Shown here: positions 36,041 through 49,400 of the stretch, one piece after another
Layout: each line of letters starts with the position of its first letter
How positions within the stretch are numbered: the stretch's first letter is position 1
Assembly: GCA_005784505.1 (NCBI GenBank)
Contig: VCAZ01000069.1
Location: forward strand, 1,286,896 to 1,350,895
Reading direction: 5' to 3'
DNA from: Bagarius yarrelli
Taxonomy: Eukaryota; Chordata; Actinopteri; Siluriformes; Sisoridae
DNA length: 64,000 nucleotides
Program-made: the position numbers and the translations under genes
Notes under the pieces: model-generated
Database searches by the model: none
Seen by the model: the letters and a program-made list of their open reading frames with translations, nothing else
What the model was told of the DNA's origin: nothing

Positions 36041-36698
36041 ATCCGATTGGGCTGATCAAAGAAATAGTTATTTTTAGCGAGGACTCATCGACTGTCCTAC
36101 ATGAGCGTAGGGACATTTGTCTTTATAAGTAGTGTTATTTCATCACAAATACAATACGCACAATTAATTATCTTAAATATTGTTATTATTCAGAGTTGAA
36201 GGTCTGTGTTCCGTTCTGGCGTTTAGCGTTTATCATCATGTTGGAGGTGGGAAGGGTTTTTTTCCTTTTTTACGCTTACCTACCGCTACGTCACCTGTTC
36301 CAATCCCATTGAAAGATCAAGGAGTCATCTGTTATGCTCCACCTACTTCTAGTGTGATTAGCTGAAAATATTCTTCCCACATTTAAACTGTGTTTTGTCT
36401 GTATGCAACAAACGCTATTTTTCTGCTGTTCTTTGCTTGGTTTTGCTGTATATTTGGTTGACAGTCGTTTTATATAGTTCTATTTCTTTTCGTATATAGC
36501 ACTGTCCTGTAGATGGTAGAAGGTTTCCGCCATTCATTTCTGTTTATGTTAGCTTAGGAGTGAGGGAAAAAGATGTATTTTCTTTCTTTCTTCGTTGTGT
36601 GGTTTAGTTTAGTTCGTTTGTTTGGGAATTTAGGTGTTTTTTCCCATTATTTTGTCCTGGTCGGCTTTTGAAGCCTTTTTTCCTCACACAGGACTAAA

Positions 36699-36708
36699 AA
36701 TAAATAAA
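36699..36708 (+). terminator. dnaaf2: candidate poly(A) signals of dnaaf2
   Basis: Two overlapping AATAAA hexamers lie about 880 bases beyond the dnaaf2 stop codon and are followed by a long T/C-rich stretch, a plausible downstream element. Transcript data would be needed to be sure. Confidence 0.4.
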
Positions 36709-36865
36709 CTTAGTCGTTACCTTTTTTCCCCTTTCTTTTCTTTTTTTTTTTCTTTTCTTTAAGTTGCAGTCTAACATAAAACGGGTTGTAACAATTTATG
36801 AGTTTAAAATTGCCCTCACACATGCACATAATATCTCAGAGTAATTATGGGTTACAGTCCAGCTG

Positions 36866-37177
36866 TACTTCATTCATTCATCTTCTATACCCGCTTATTT
36901 CCTAATTCGGGGTCACCGGGATCTGCTGGGGTCTATCCCAGTCGTCACCTTGGACAGTTCACCAATCCATCACAGGGCCAAACACACACATTCACACTTA
37001 CTCCTATGGGCAATTTAGAATTTAAAATCACCAATCAATCTAACACACGTTTTTGGACTGTGGGAGGAAACCGGAGAACCCGGAGTAAACCCACGCAAGC
37101 ACAAGGAGAACATGCAAACTCCACACAGAAAGGCCTGTGAGGCAACGATGCTAACCACTACGCCTCTGTGCTGCCCC
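36866..37177 (-). mobile_element. DANA/Mermaid-like SINE copy
   Basis: It contains the widespread fish block with ATGCAAACTCCACACAGAAA and GGAGGAAACCGGAGAACCCG, read in reverse orientation, and the GGGGTCACCGGGATCTGCTG tail. A related tail fragment occurs at 49520-49660. No gene is encoded; the small open frame here is a by-product. Confidence 0.65.
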
Positions 37178-38215
37178 GAACGAGAATATTATTATTATTA
37201 TAATGTTGTGAATTTGATTTATATAATAATTGGTTTATATTAAATTAGGAAGCATTGGGTAAAACCAATTAGTTTATTACGTAATTATTGCAGCAGTGCA
37301 CTGTAAAAGAAAGTTTTTCCAAAAAAAAAAAAAAAAAATATGCACCTATACCCTGATTGTGTCATTTTTTTTTGCATATGTGCTTATGTTTAGAGGTGGC
37401 AACATCTACAAGTTATCCTAAGAAGAAAAGACGAGTTGATGCTAAAAACTGAATTGAGTTGTCTACTTGTAAGTGCAGTCTGACTTAATATTTCAATCAT
37501 GTGGGCCATCCTGCTTACCCAATTACAGTATTTTATCCCTAACTTGTTAAGAATGTTGGCACCTCTATATATTTTAATATTTTGTTTATGAGCAAAGTAT
37601 GAAAAGCAGTTAAAAAAGTGAACAAAAATACAACAAAAAGCAGAAATTTATGAAAACGTTTACAGTATAAGGTAAAAGTAGATCGACGATCTTCAGCTTC
37701 AGTCACTTGGGTAAATTTACTTCATTTGTAAAGGTAAACGTGGTATTAATTAGTATTAATTTAGCTTAAATTATTATACACTAATAATATATATAATGAT
37801 AATAAAGGCTGAAGTCTAGTGTTCTCTTCCGTAACTGTCAAGATCAAGTTCTGATCCTGGCATACAAAATATCATACAAAAGGAGTAAAACCTCTAATAC
37901 AGCAAAATAGCCAGTACTTATAGAAATAGAAAAAAAAAATAGAAATCCTGAGACATCTCTACATCCAGTGATAAAACATGGTGACAAAACTGTGGAGCAC
38001 CTGCACCTTTTCTATTTCAAGTGTAATTCTCCAACAGGTATAGACTTGGCACTATCCTAGCCATTAACACACTACCCACAAATCCTCAAGAAGAAGTCAT
38101 ACATTCAGTAGCATGTTCCACAGTAGCTGAAAATGTTTGTAAGGCGAAATATTTTGTAAGGCAGATCTGGAGGATAAACAGCAACGCGGCTGTTCGGTGT
38201 CTGTAACGGCATCAT

Positions 38216-38787
38216 TTATTTAAGGGTACTTCCATCAAACAGTTGAAAATCAAGACGGACCCAGACCTCTCCAGTAGGCACTTCATGAAGCAGTAATTTT
38301 TTGGTCGCCGCACCTTTGATCTCCAAGTCTTTTTTGATTGTGGCTACAGGGAGCTCTGTCCGTCCCAAGAATTCTGTCCCAAAAAATAGAATGAAGAAAG
38401 GAAATCCATGGTAAATTGCTTTTTTTATTTTAAAGCTTTGCTTTCTAAATGTATTCGTATAAGAGTAGAATAAAATGACTAACCGTCGGGGGCAAACTGC
38501 TCTCGTTCGTAAATGGTTATGCATAGTACATCTTGATACAAGTCTCTGATGTGGAACTGACAGTTGAAGTTCCATTTCGGGTTTAAGGTGTCATTCAGAG
38601 TTCGAGAGGTGTAGCACTGCGCCCCCATAGTTACTTCACAGTAAGGGTTGCATCTTCCTAAAATAATATAATAACAAAAAAAAAAAAAAGATTATGTTTT
38701 CTATTTAAAAAGGATTAATGAATACGACACTCAGAGGGCGGCCCGTGGTATAGGCGAAATAGGCAGTTGCCTAGGGCGCAAAATGAC

Positions 38788-38831
<44 letters not shown>

Positions 38832-39300
38832 CGAACGAGATGTTTGCGCTCCTACACCAAATATTAAGCAAAAATATTTTTGCCAGTTAACAAGATTTTT
38901 GTACTAGAAGTACACTTTTTTGTTGATTTGCTCTGTTGTGTGAGTCGTGTAGTGTCTGCTAGTCAAATTTGTTATTTATCATCACAATTTATTTATTACT
39001 TAAACTTAATGCTTATTTGTTCATGTATTTGTTCAGTATTTATACTATGTTATAGTAAAGGTTTTGAAAAATTTGCAATTTCTGGATTTTTTTTCCTGGT
39101 AGGATGTGTGTGTAAGAAAGGTGGTGGTGGTGGTGGAGCTGGAGGGTTGAATAGGGGGGCGCCAGAGCCTGGTCCAACCCTGACGACAGCATTTGTTCAA
39201 AGATAGCAATAATCACCAGTAGGTTTCGAAGATTTCAGTTCCGTTGCTTCCTGGACGGTGACAAGCAGACGGCCAATTCCACTGGCGGTCGCTGAGCGAG
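38216..39300 (-). CDS. itsn2: itsn2 exons 35-37: C2 domain and stop codon
   Basis: Exon 39300-39217 has GIGRLLVTVQEATELKSSKP. Exon 38657-38484 has NPYCEVTMGAQCYTSRTLND and LNPKWNFNCQFHIRDL. Exon 38373-38216 has FLGRTELPVATI and LLLHEVPTGEVWVRLDFQLF, then TAA at 38216-38218. A 38-base G run sits in the intron between the first two. An AATAAA hexamer (38220-38215) overlaps the stop codon; it would give almost no 3' untranslated region and may be coincidental. Confidence 0.95.
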
Positions 39301-42300
39301 CTTGGTACAAGCAAAAAAAAAAGAAAAAGAAGATTATTTAATCATTAGCTAAAAATGGAAAATAATGACGTTAAAAATACATAAAGGATATCAAAATTAC
39401 AGCAGTTTGTGATCCCACCTTGATAAGCTTTATCTCGTTTATTTTTCTCAGTCTCGATGAACTCCTCCGAAGCGGCTTTGGTCTTCTGAACCCATGCAGT
39501 CCTGTCCCAAATATAACCAGTTTAGTCTATATCGAAAGACTATAAGAGAAATCTCTCTATGACAGAGACGTTTTTACAGCGATATTTTACACACTTTTAC
39601 CTCTCGTTAATGTTATCTGTTTTGAGGGTATAAACCCTGTCAATGTGAGAGATGTGGAAGACAGGCTCATCACTGGATGGATCAGATGGCATCTTTACCA
39701 GGACTTCATTTAGGAACAAAGGCTGACAACAAATAAGTTAAATAAATTTATATATAAGAACATTGTACATTTCAGTGTGTATTCAAACCAGGTTAGGGTT
39801 TTATGCTTGTTACCAATTAATACTTTATTATAAATGAATAATTCGTAGACTTCTGAGGATAGGAATATTCTTTGGATAGTTTAAGACTTACTGATTTGTA
39901 CATCCTGTACTGTGTATTAGACTTTGTGCTAAAGAGTTTGTCCGGGCCCGAAGAAGTGAACTGCTTGACGGCTTGGGTGAGGAGTAAGAAGTCGTTGAAA
40001 AGGAACGCATGCAGTTCCTTGTTGCTCTTGGTTTTGAACAGTTTCCCACTGTGGAGGAGTTTTCGTGGTCCCAGGCAGTTGGTTAAAGAGTTAAAAACCA
40101 GATTCTGTTCAAGAAAAAAAATTGTTTTACACTAAAAAAATCTTCTAAAAAACAGTGGTTAATAGCAAGAAAAAAAACAATTTCTGGCAGTTGGTATTTA
40201 CATTTCTGTCTGATACAATAAAAGACACATATAGACTTTGAGGTCACAATTTCTTTATATGAAACTATTTTATGGCCTTAGAAAAAAACCCAGCAAACTA
40301 TAAGAGGCTGTTTGAACATGTTTGTCATTACCTGGCAACCTGTTTTAAAGCAGATAAAGAAGATGGACCCCTCAGTTATCTCAGGAGTAAAAATAATAAT
40401 AATTATTTTTTTATTTACTAATTATTTTTTTTTTATATTATTAAAGCTTAAATGTATAATTGTGCAAAAGGGGGAATTGTTGTGGGTTGGGACGTTATCA
40501 AAAAAATAAAAAAAAAAGTGTCCAAATGTATTATATGATTGACAAAATATGCAATAAAACTACTTTGGTGGAGAAATTAAAAGTAAAAAATAGAGAAACT
40601 ATTCAATTTTATTGCTCACTTCTGTTATTCCCTCGCACTGGACATGGTTCTGGATCCACTCAAGCCGGTCCGAGTTCTCCTTCTCTCTTACGCCTTCATT
40701 TACAAGAGAGCACAGCTCCTCAGCCTTCTCCAGCGCCTCTTGCAACTGAGCGTGATCCACATGACTCTCAGGGGTGCTCTCAAGAATCTGATAAAGAATA
40801 CATCATGTCAAGTCAAGCTATGTGTGGACATATAGCGGAACCCAATGTTGTGTCTGACGGGACCAAGGTGCTACATAAATATAAACATACAACAATAGAA
40901 GTATAAGAGAAACAATTAGTTGACTACACAACAACTTTACATGAAATTGTGCAAGAAAGATATTTTTATAAACACATAATACATAGGATCAGACAGACAT
41001 TTAAGCACTGGCAAAATACTTTTAGTGTACTTACATTTTTAATATGCAGAGGGTAACGTGTGATTCTTTGCATAGGTTTCAATAAAAAGCTAGACAGGGG
41101 CATTCCTTTACAGCGGTAATCTGTGGCAATTTTCTAAAGAAAAAAAAACAAAAAAACAATCAGTCTCTCAAACTTTTTCAAAATACAAAGAAAAAAAAAT
41201 CATTTATTTAAATATAGATAAAAATGATAAACATATATAATTTTGTCTTTATATGTCAGAGTCATTACGATAAAAACGACATCTTAATTTTGTATTCCTT
41301 ATCTACAGCACTCTTACATGTTCGCTAGACTATTTTGTTGATAGACAAATTTGTTCTTTATATTTCCACGTATATTTTCAGAAATTTTCAAAAACACACC
41401 CAGAATGTTGACAGATTATCAAAGAAAAATTATTTTAGGCTACATAAAATCTTAATCTTTACCCTGAATTTTCTAACCATATACATATATTTCAAATCTT
41501 TTTAATTACTGGATTACTTTAATTACTTTAACTTGCGTTCCATTTCTAAGCAGTGTAAAATAGATAAAATAGATTTTATTTTACTGCAGATGCGGTGAAC
41601 ACTAATACCAAGACATTTAACCGTCTCATACCTTAAGGAAGTCTTTGAATTCAGGCTCATCGTCAGTCTTCTGTTGCAACAATGAGGCAGAATTTAACTG
41701 GCAGCTGCAGAAGCGAATGTAGGCCTGCATATGCGCGAGCTCAATGGCTAGAATGTCCCCTATCATCTGGACTGGCATCTTCTCTCCTCCCATCTTCTTC
41801 CTCGCTCGGAAGGCTCTGATTTACATAGAAATGATACAAAAAAAAAAACTCAACCAAGAACAAGCTATGTGCAGTATTAAACACCAGGGGGCAACACTGA
41901 GCACACATACTTGAGCAGCCTCGTGTTGGATATGATGAGCTCTTTCCAGTTAACGAAAATGGTGTTGATCTCAGCTTCTGTTAACCGCCCTGACTCAGAC
42001 ATCGGCTTGTGGAAAACCTACAAGAAATGCAATACACCTCACAATGTGCACAAATATTAAAAAAAAAATTGGAAAAGTTATTTTACCTGGCTACTATAGT
42101 ATACTAATGTATAGCGTTGCAATGGGAGTCTTTTAACTTTAAATTGAGGATATCTTTGTCAAAATTACCAATCCAATACCATAACAATAGTTAACGACCA
42201 AATTAAAGACCACAAGGAAAAAAACAGACCTGAAGCATACTTCATACGTAACCATAAAGTAATGTTACATCCTCTAATAACAAAAAAACCCCCATGAACT

Positions 42301-45300
42301 GTAAACAACTTTAACTAACTTTAACTACAATTTTAACTAGAGTCTGACCGATATATCGGTTTACCGAACGATATAAGCCTATATTCTGCCGATATTACCT
42401 TTTTTTTTTTTTTTTTTTTTTTTTAAAGACAGCAGATAAAATGCTTAAAATTGGTATAAAGATGCTCCATTGTTTGCTACTGGTGACCACAGAGGTGACC
42501 AGTCAACTTTTGTTTGCTACTGGTGACCACAGAGCTGACCAGTCAACTCTATTACCCCAGTAAGTGGTTCTCTTGTTCGGGCAGCAGACAAGCAGTCAAG
42601 CCGTGTCTAAACGGTAAGTTGCTAACTAGTTTGTGAAATACATAACTTACTGTAAAGTTAATAAATAATAGTAGTTTCCCATTTCAATATTAGTCCAATA
42701 TAGCATTAACCCGGTCCTTTAAAACGGTCATGTCTCTCATGCTTATCACATCGGTTACATCACATTTTATAAGGCAGCATAGTTTGTCAGTAATGTTAGC
42801 CAGTCTGTTGATATTACATTTATTTTTTTTTTTTACCTCCTAATATCAGTATCGACTTCAACCCTCATTGGACGGGCTCTAATTTTAACTAATGAAAGAC
42901 AAAGCAAACAGGCACTAAAGAGATCTGCAGGTAAACGGCTGGTTAACGTTAGGGTCGTTGTCCAGGTATTTTTTTAAAACCAAACTGAAACAGAAGAAAA
43001 TGAGACAAAGTTGACACTAGTATAACTAATATAAATGTATACCTCCAGAACCAGCTGAAGATCCTCCATGTACCTTTCCTCGGTCTCTAGAAGCTCGTGG
43101 ATGTAGCCTTGCCGTTTCTTTTCCTGCAGGCTCATGGACTCTAGACTTGTCAGGTCAGCGCACCCTGCAATGACAGAAAAAAAAGGTTATGATGAGTTTT
43201 ATATACTCAGCATTAAAAAAAAAATTGGTGGAAAAAAAAAAGATACTAGGTCTATTCTAGACCCACAAAGCAGGTACCTTTACACCCTTCTAGCACAACA
43301 GATTAAGAGCGCCTGTTGCCAACACACAAAAGAGCAAGCAGGGCAAATCATAGATGGAAAAAAAAAAAAAGAGGCACTTAAATATGCTCACATCAAGACT
43401 TACCTGGTGAGGGCCCCCAATTCTGATGGTCCTGAAACCCATGTAAGGCTGAGTCTTTCAGGGTGCCTTCATCATCCACCTACCAGTCTAAAAATGAGCA
43501 GTTTTACCTGCCATACGAGCAGTCAGTAGCTCTGTTCTTAATAGCTACACAATTCAAAACATGCATAACCTTATAACTAAAAATGAGTTTGACCAAAAAC
43601 TAAATATTAGGAAGTTATATTAGTTCATTAGAATATTAGTTCATTAGTGATAAGAAAATCAATTAATTAGTATTGATAATAATTAACGGAAACCTGTCAG
43701 TCATCTCTCTGGATTATTGCTTGATAAAAAAAAAAATTACTTATTAGAACATTTATAAGCTATATTTATGTTTTATCTTGTATAGTAAGAACAATTTTGG
43801 AACTTACATTTAACCTAAATGACATATGACTTTTAAAGGATATAATAAACTGTTTTTCAATCAATTAAAAACAGAGGGACAACAAACTGAACAGGCAGAC
43901 GGTTTCGAAAAAAAAAAGTTTAATGTCTACATATCATTGCTTAAATAAATATGTTACATAACATCACATATGTGCAGCCATGTTTACATACGGCTTCTAC
44001 ACCATAAACGCTTGCATAGCTTTATTAACCATTGACAACTATTTATACAAAGGTGACTAAGGCACAAAACGGCAGCAATTGCATTATATGGTTTACATGA
44101 TGCTTCGTAATAGCAGCATATAAATAGATTGCATAACTACTAGTAGCTCATTTTGTATTGCGTTCATTTAGTTTATCATTTAGGATTTTGGTTAAAATAC
44201 AAGTTACCTTAAACAACCAACAAAAAAAAAATTGGATGCTGTCTTATGCTTATGTCCTTCTAATACAGTAGAATAAACGATGTTGATTATACAATGCCAA
44301 AGAAATCAAATGAAAGGCAATTAGAAAGAAGCAATGCCACTGAAAGACCCACTCACCCAAAAATTGTGTGTGTGTGTGTGTAAATAAGAACAAATTGACA
44401 CAGCCTATATCAATACTTTATTTAAGTTATGGTACTTATGTATGTTTATGTTCTAAGCACCTGCAGGTAAACGTAGCTTAGTGATAATGCTAGTGTCCAG
44501 ATTATTGTTAGTGCTTAAAAAAAAAAGTCTTCCTATTCCTAATGCATGCTTGGTCAATTTTCTTCACAAACAAACAAATAAATACTGAGCACTGTATCTG
44601 ACCGGTGGTGCAAAAACACTTACGTAACGCTTTGCATTTATCTTTAGCTACTAAAGCTACTAAAGATAAATAGCTACTAAACGGAACTGTTGAACGATGC
44701 TCCCAGAACCCAGTGGTAGCTTGGTGACACTGGGATTTGAACTCACTAACTATTCAACAAACTCATAATTGTGTTATTCCTCTATCTGAATTAACGAATC
44801 ATGTTGTGGCTAAATACGCAAAACCTCACCAGCCATGCCTCACAGTCTGGTGAGAAGTGTGTGTAGAGTAACACTAAATCTGGAATAGGATGTTGGATAT
44901 AATAATTAGGCGTCTTAAAACATTTGTCTACATTAACGGAAGTCTGACCTTTATAGCTCAAAATGTTGACTCAAAAGCAGACAGTATTGACCATTACTTC
45001 ATTATCATCGTTACAAATCTTTACGATCGTGGAAGTTTTGGAAACTTCCTTTTTAATGTCTAGTCTCAAGCTAAGTTTCTCAAGCCTGCCTCTAACCGCC
45101 TCTGCCCCGAACCCTACAACATATTGCATGGTGACATTCCATTGTGGGCCCATCTAAAATTGTTTTCTAATTTATTGACACGCAGATTGTTTTATTGTAA
45201 ACAATTAATAAAAAAATCAAATACAAATGTTAAAAAAAAATGATTTATCTGATATCATTTAAAAAATGTAAAAAGTTGTGATTATTTTTGATCATTTCAT

Positions 45301-48300
45301 TATCATTTGTCATTAGATTATTTTAATGTAAATACTATGTAATAAAATCTGTCGTATAAATAAACTTGCCTTGTCTAGAAATAGAGTTCTTTATTTGTTG
45401 TTCCTCTTATTTCTGCTCATCCAAGAATTATTTTCTGACACATACTATTGCAGGCTCCATCTTACTGTATTCCTGTAATAAAAAGTTACTGGTCTTAATA
45501 AAATAAATATATACATGGAAACAGGGAAGGGAGTGGGGGTGGAACCAAAAAGTCATTTCTGTTCCCCCCGTCCCTCTCTCTCTCCCGGTTTCATCCGTCT
45601 GTCCTATTAATAAAAGCAAAATGCCCAAAAAGAAAAAAAATACATACATCATAGCTAGAGCTCTGTTCAAATATCAAACCATTATGACACTGATTTTTAC
45701 GATAGCGTATCGATATTCCAACCTTGAGTATTGATACATTTTTAAATAACGTTTTCAACTGATTTATGTTCATTTTTAGCGCCAGACAACTTCCTCGTCT
45801 GCTCCTGTAGTTGACGCTGACATACGGCCGTTGTCTAAGAAGCAAACATAGCAGAAAAAATAAGGTGCCTCCAGCTATTTGGTTTTTCTTTGGTTTACTT
45901 TTTATTTTTTAATGTAATACAATATATCATGATATATTGTATCGGGACCCATGTATCATGAGATCCATCATATCGTGAGGTCTCTGCCAGTACAACGACC
46001 TAACAATATATGTCAAAACCCTATTCTTTTTTTATGACAGTCTATAATAAAATAGGGTCTCATCCCTTGAGAAAGAAGACAGTGGGTCTCTCAAAGATGA
46101 AGAAAAGGAGGTGTTTCCATCACACAAACATAAAAGAGAAGACAAAGTAAATTAGAAAACCTTGATATAAGGAAATACGAAAGAAGATCTTTTTGTATTG
46201 TGTTTTGATGTTTTCAAACACACTAAACCTTCGTACCCAACAAATAAAATTCCAGACAATTGCTCAAAAAAAAAAATTACACATTATGTCCCAAATCCTT
46301 AAGTACAATGCACTGCATTCATATAAGACACCTTTCGTTTTGTTTTGATATACAACATTCCTTTTACCACAAACTTCAAGAAATTACTGAACATAATTAG
46401 ATATCTGAAGATTTATAACAAATTATTATTTCACTATGTATTGTATCAAGCGAATTGACTGCCTTGCCAGCATTGAGAACATTGTCATGAAAAGAAACCG
46501 TTTTAACTACTTACACTGCTGGCTAGGGTCAGATTCAGACGTGGTCAGTTTCACATAGTTGGAAGGGATAAGGCCTGTGACGCCATTGATTTCTCCTTTC
46601 CACCAATCAGGATCATTCCTATCCAGCACGTTGATGAGTTGACTCTTGGAGAAGCTGAGCTCATCCTGGTTTGCTGCGGTGTAGTCATATACGGCGATAA
46701 CCTGAACAGCTAAGAGTTGAAAAGGTTCAGCAAGGAAACACAAGGTTAAAGTTGTAAACGGAAAAGCATTGCTTGGAAAATTGTTTACCCCAAAAAAATA
46801 AAAAGTCTTTATTTACCTGGTGCAGTAGCAGGTGTGGACTTGCCGCTATTTGAGCCTAACTGTTTGACATGTAATGCTGGAAACCAGCCCTTCTGTCGTT
46901 TCTTGCCCCGTGCCTGAAACGCATGCAGTGAGGTGAAATAAAAAAAAAATAAAAAAAAAAGACCAAAAGATAGTAATCCCCTGCTGATCTCTAACAAATG
47001 AGAACTGCATTAATTATTAACCATTTGATATAATTAGCATATAAAAGTATTTATAGTAAAGGCCAGTAACAATATACCATGTTTGCCACTTTATTACAAA
47101 TAATAAAAATGTACTATTACTAATAAAATGTACCAAGTTTTAGAGATGATGCAATATAGTGCAAAAGGCTCACAGGTGCTTTACGGCAGCATAGGCTAGC
47201 CCAGTTTGATCGAATCCCACAAAAGTGCTAACAGAAAAAAATCTTAAAAAATGCATACTACATATAGACAAAATTTGTAAACACACATTGCTTCACAGTT
47301 CTCTGCAAGCGCAGTTCACATGCTGCAACTGATTGGAAACACACACACACACACTAGGCTCTCTTCCTCTCTCAGAGCTTCTCCAGTTGTTTATAATGTA
47401 TATTCAGATATCGGATACGGGTCAGTTTTAAAAGATAAAGTAAGCAGTTAATCCAAAAAATAAAAAAATAATAATCTGATATAGTCACAAAATCCGGATT
47501 GGGCATCAAGACCTGCAGTGTAAATGCAGCCATTGGAAAGTGTTGCGTAGTAAGCATTAATCAGAACGATCATATTGCATTCGCTCATTTTTATTTATGA
47601 TCCTCTAGTTGAGCAAAAATTTGTAATTCGTCCTTCACAAAAATGATTGAGTCTCACTGATTCACCTCCAGCAGCTGATAGTAATGACCCCAGGCATACT
47701 GGATCTAACCCACCAATTCGGGTCGCAGTGCTAGTAATACTGGAAACACAAAATGCAGGAAACGCCAAGAGCGATAATATTGGTAAATATGAATGGGGGA
47801 GGGGGGGCTAAAAATATTTTTTGGGGAAAAGGGGGTCTCCGACAAAAATAAGGTTGGGAACCACTGCTCTACTGGAGGACCTTGGGCCCTGGTATTCATG
47901 TGAATGTTACTGTACCATCTACTTAAACATTTTTGATAGTGGTTATGAAATATCATAATAGCAGTGGACTTTTACTTGCCAAAATACATGCCTTGTTGCC
48001 AGAAAACACTGCACGACTGCACAGGTTTTGTGGAGTCCAGACCCTGATGTTTTAGAGCAGTTTTGGTTAACGCTCAAGTATTTCGGTAGTCAGTAGGCGT
48101 GTGTTATTTTGGCTAACTAGCAAAACGTGCATTACTAGAGACTCTGACTCGATAAAGCAAAGTGTAAAAAAAATAAACTGCACATTAGTGCAAAAGTACA
48201 TAGATCTAATCTTCTATATAATAAAAGCAATACTTTTTACAGTATTTTTAATGACTTAGTCACTAGGTCCTAAATCTAAGTATTGCCAAACAACTATAAA

Positions 48301-49308
48301 CAACCTTATGTTTAAACAGCAGTTATAAAACTTCTGGCTTAATTACTCGAACTTGACAACAGATATTGTACCAATTTCATATTACGATGTAATTGCTAGT
48401 GTGACGGTTTTCAAAATGTTAAGCCATTTAGATAACACGTAGTAGTTTTGACCTAGATTCCCAAGATCCTTTACCTGCAGTTCTCCCAGCCACCACCCAG
48501 AGGGGTTTTTACTAAGGATGACGATGAGTTGACCGGTAGACAGATTTAGTTGTCCCGTCCCCGAGGCTGTATATGCACTGATCACCTGAGCTACTTCTGC
48601 AATATAGAAAGTCAACATCTGTCACTATACACATAAGAATTTCTATAAGCATATATGTCTGAAGTTACATTATTAATAACATGACTAATAAAGACAATAC
48701 ATATATCACCATCTTGATAAAGTACTGATGTCGTTAAGGTACATAAATAAGGTTATTTACCTGGCTTTTTCCCAAGCACGCCAGGTTTGAGAAGTGAATT
48801 CTACAAAGACGCAATATGAACGATTAAAAGAGCATAAATAAACTAAAAAAAGTAATATCTGTTGAGATGTTTATAGACTATTACATCAGTTTCCTTGGTT
48901 TTAACATAGTTCGAGGGAAAGAGTCCAGAACGGTCTCCTATACTGCCTCTCCACCACTCTCCTTCCTTCTGTGACACAAGAATGGTGTCTCCTTCAGTGA
49001 AGGTCAAATCCCCAGGTTCAGGACTTTCGTAGGTATAGAGTGCAATGTATTCTAGAAAAGCATAAACACACATGTAAGAAGTAAAAAAAAATATTTATAT
49101 ATAAAGAAATTGTACCAATCAAACGTTTGGACCCACATTATTTCTTTAATATTATTATTTTATCATTTTTTAACATGTACATTAACATTAAATACATCAA
49201 CATGCACAAAATCAAAAATATGTCTTAAGAAAAATGTGTTTGCTTGGGCCAAAGAACATAAACTGCAAATTAGATCAATTTTTTATAATTGCTATGTTTT
49301 TGTAAGAC

Positions 49309-49400
<92 letters not shown>

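Larger units (their letters stand above)
35821..38215. other. convergent intergenic region between dnaaf2 and itsn2
   Basis: It contains the dnaaf2 3' end, a decayed SINE and a DANA/Mermaid-like SINE. The part from 37180 to 38215 is AT-rich and shows no gene. Confidence 0.55.

Noticed and set aside
43134..43529. 131-codon plus-strand open frame
   Set aside because: Crosses the antisense of the first DH exon and an intron; no family resemblance.
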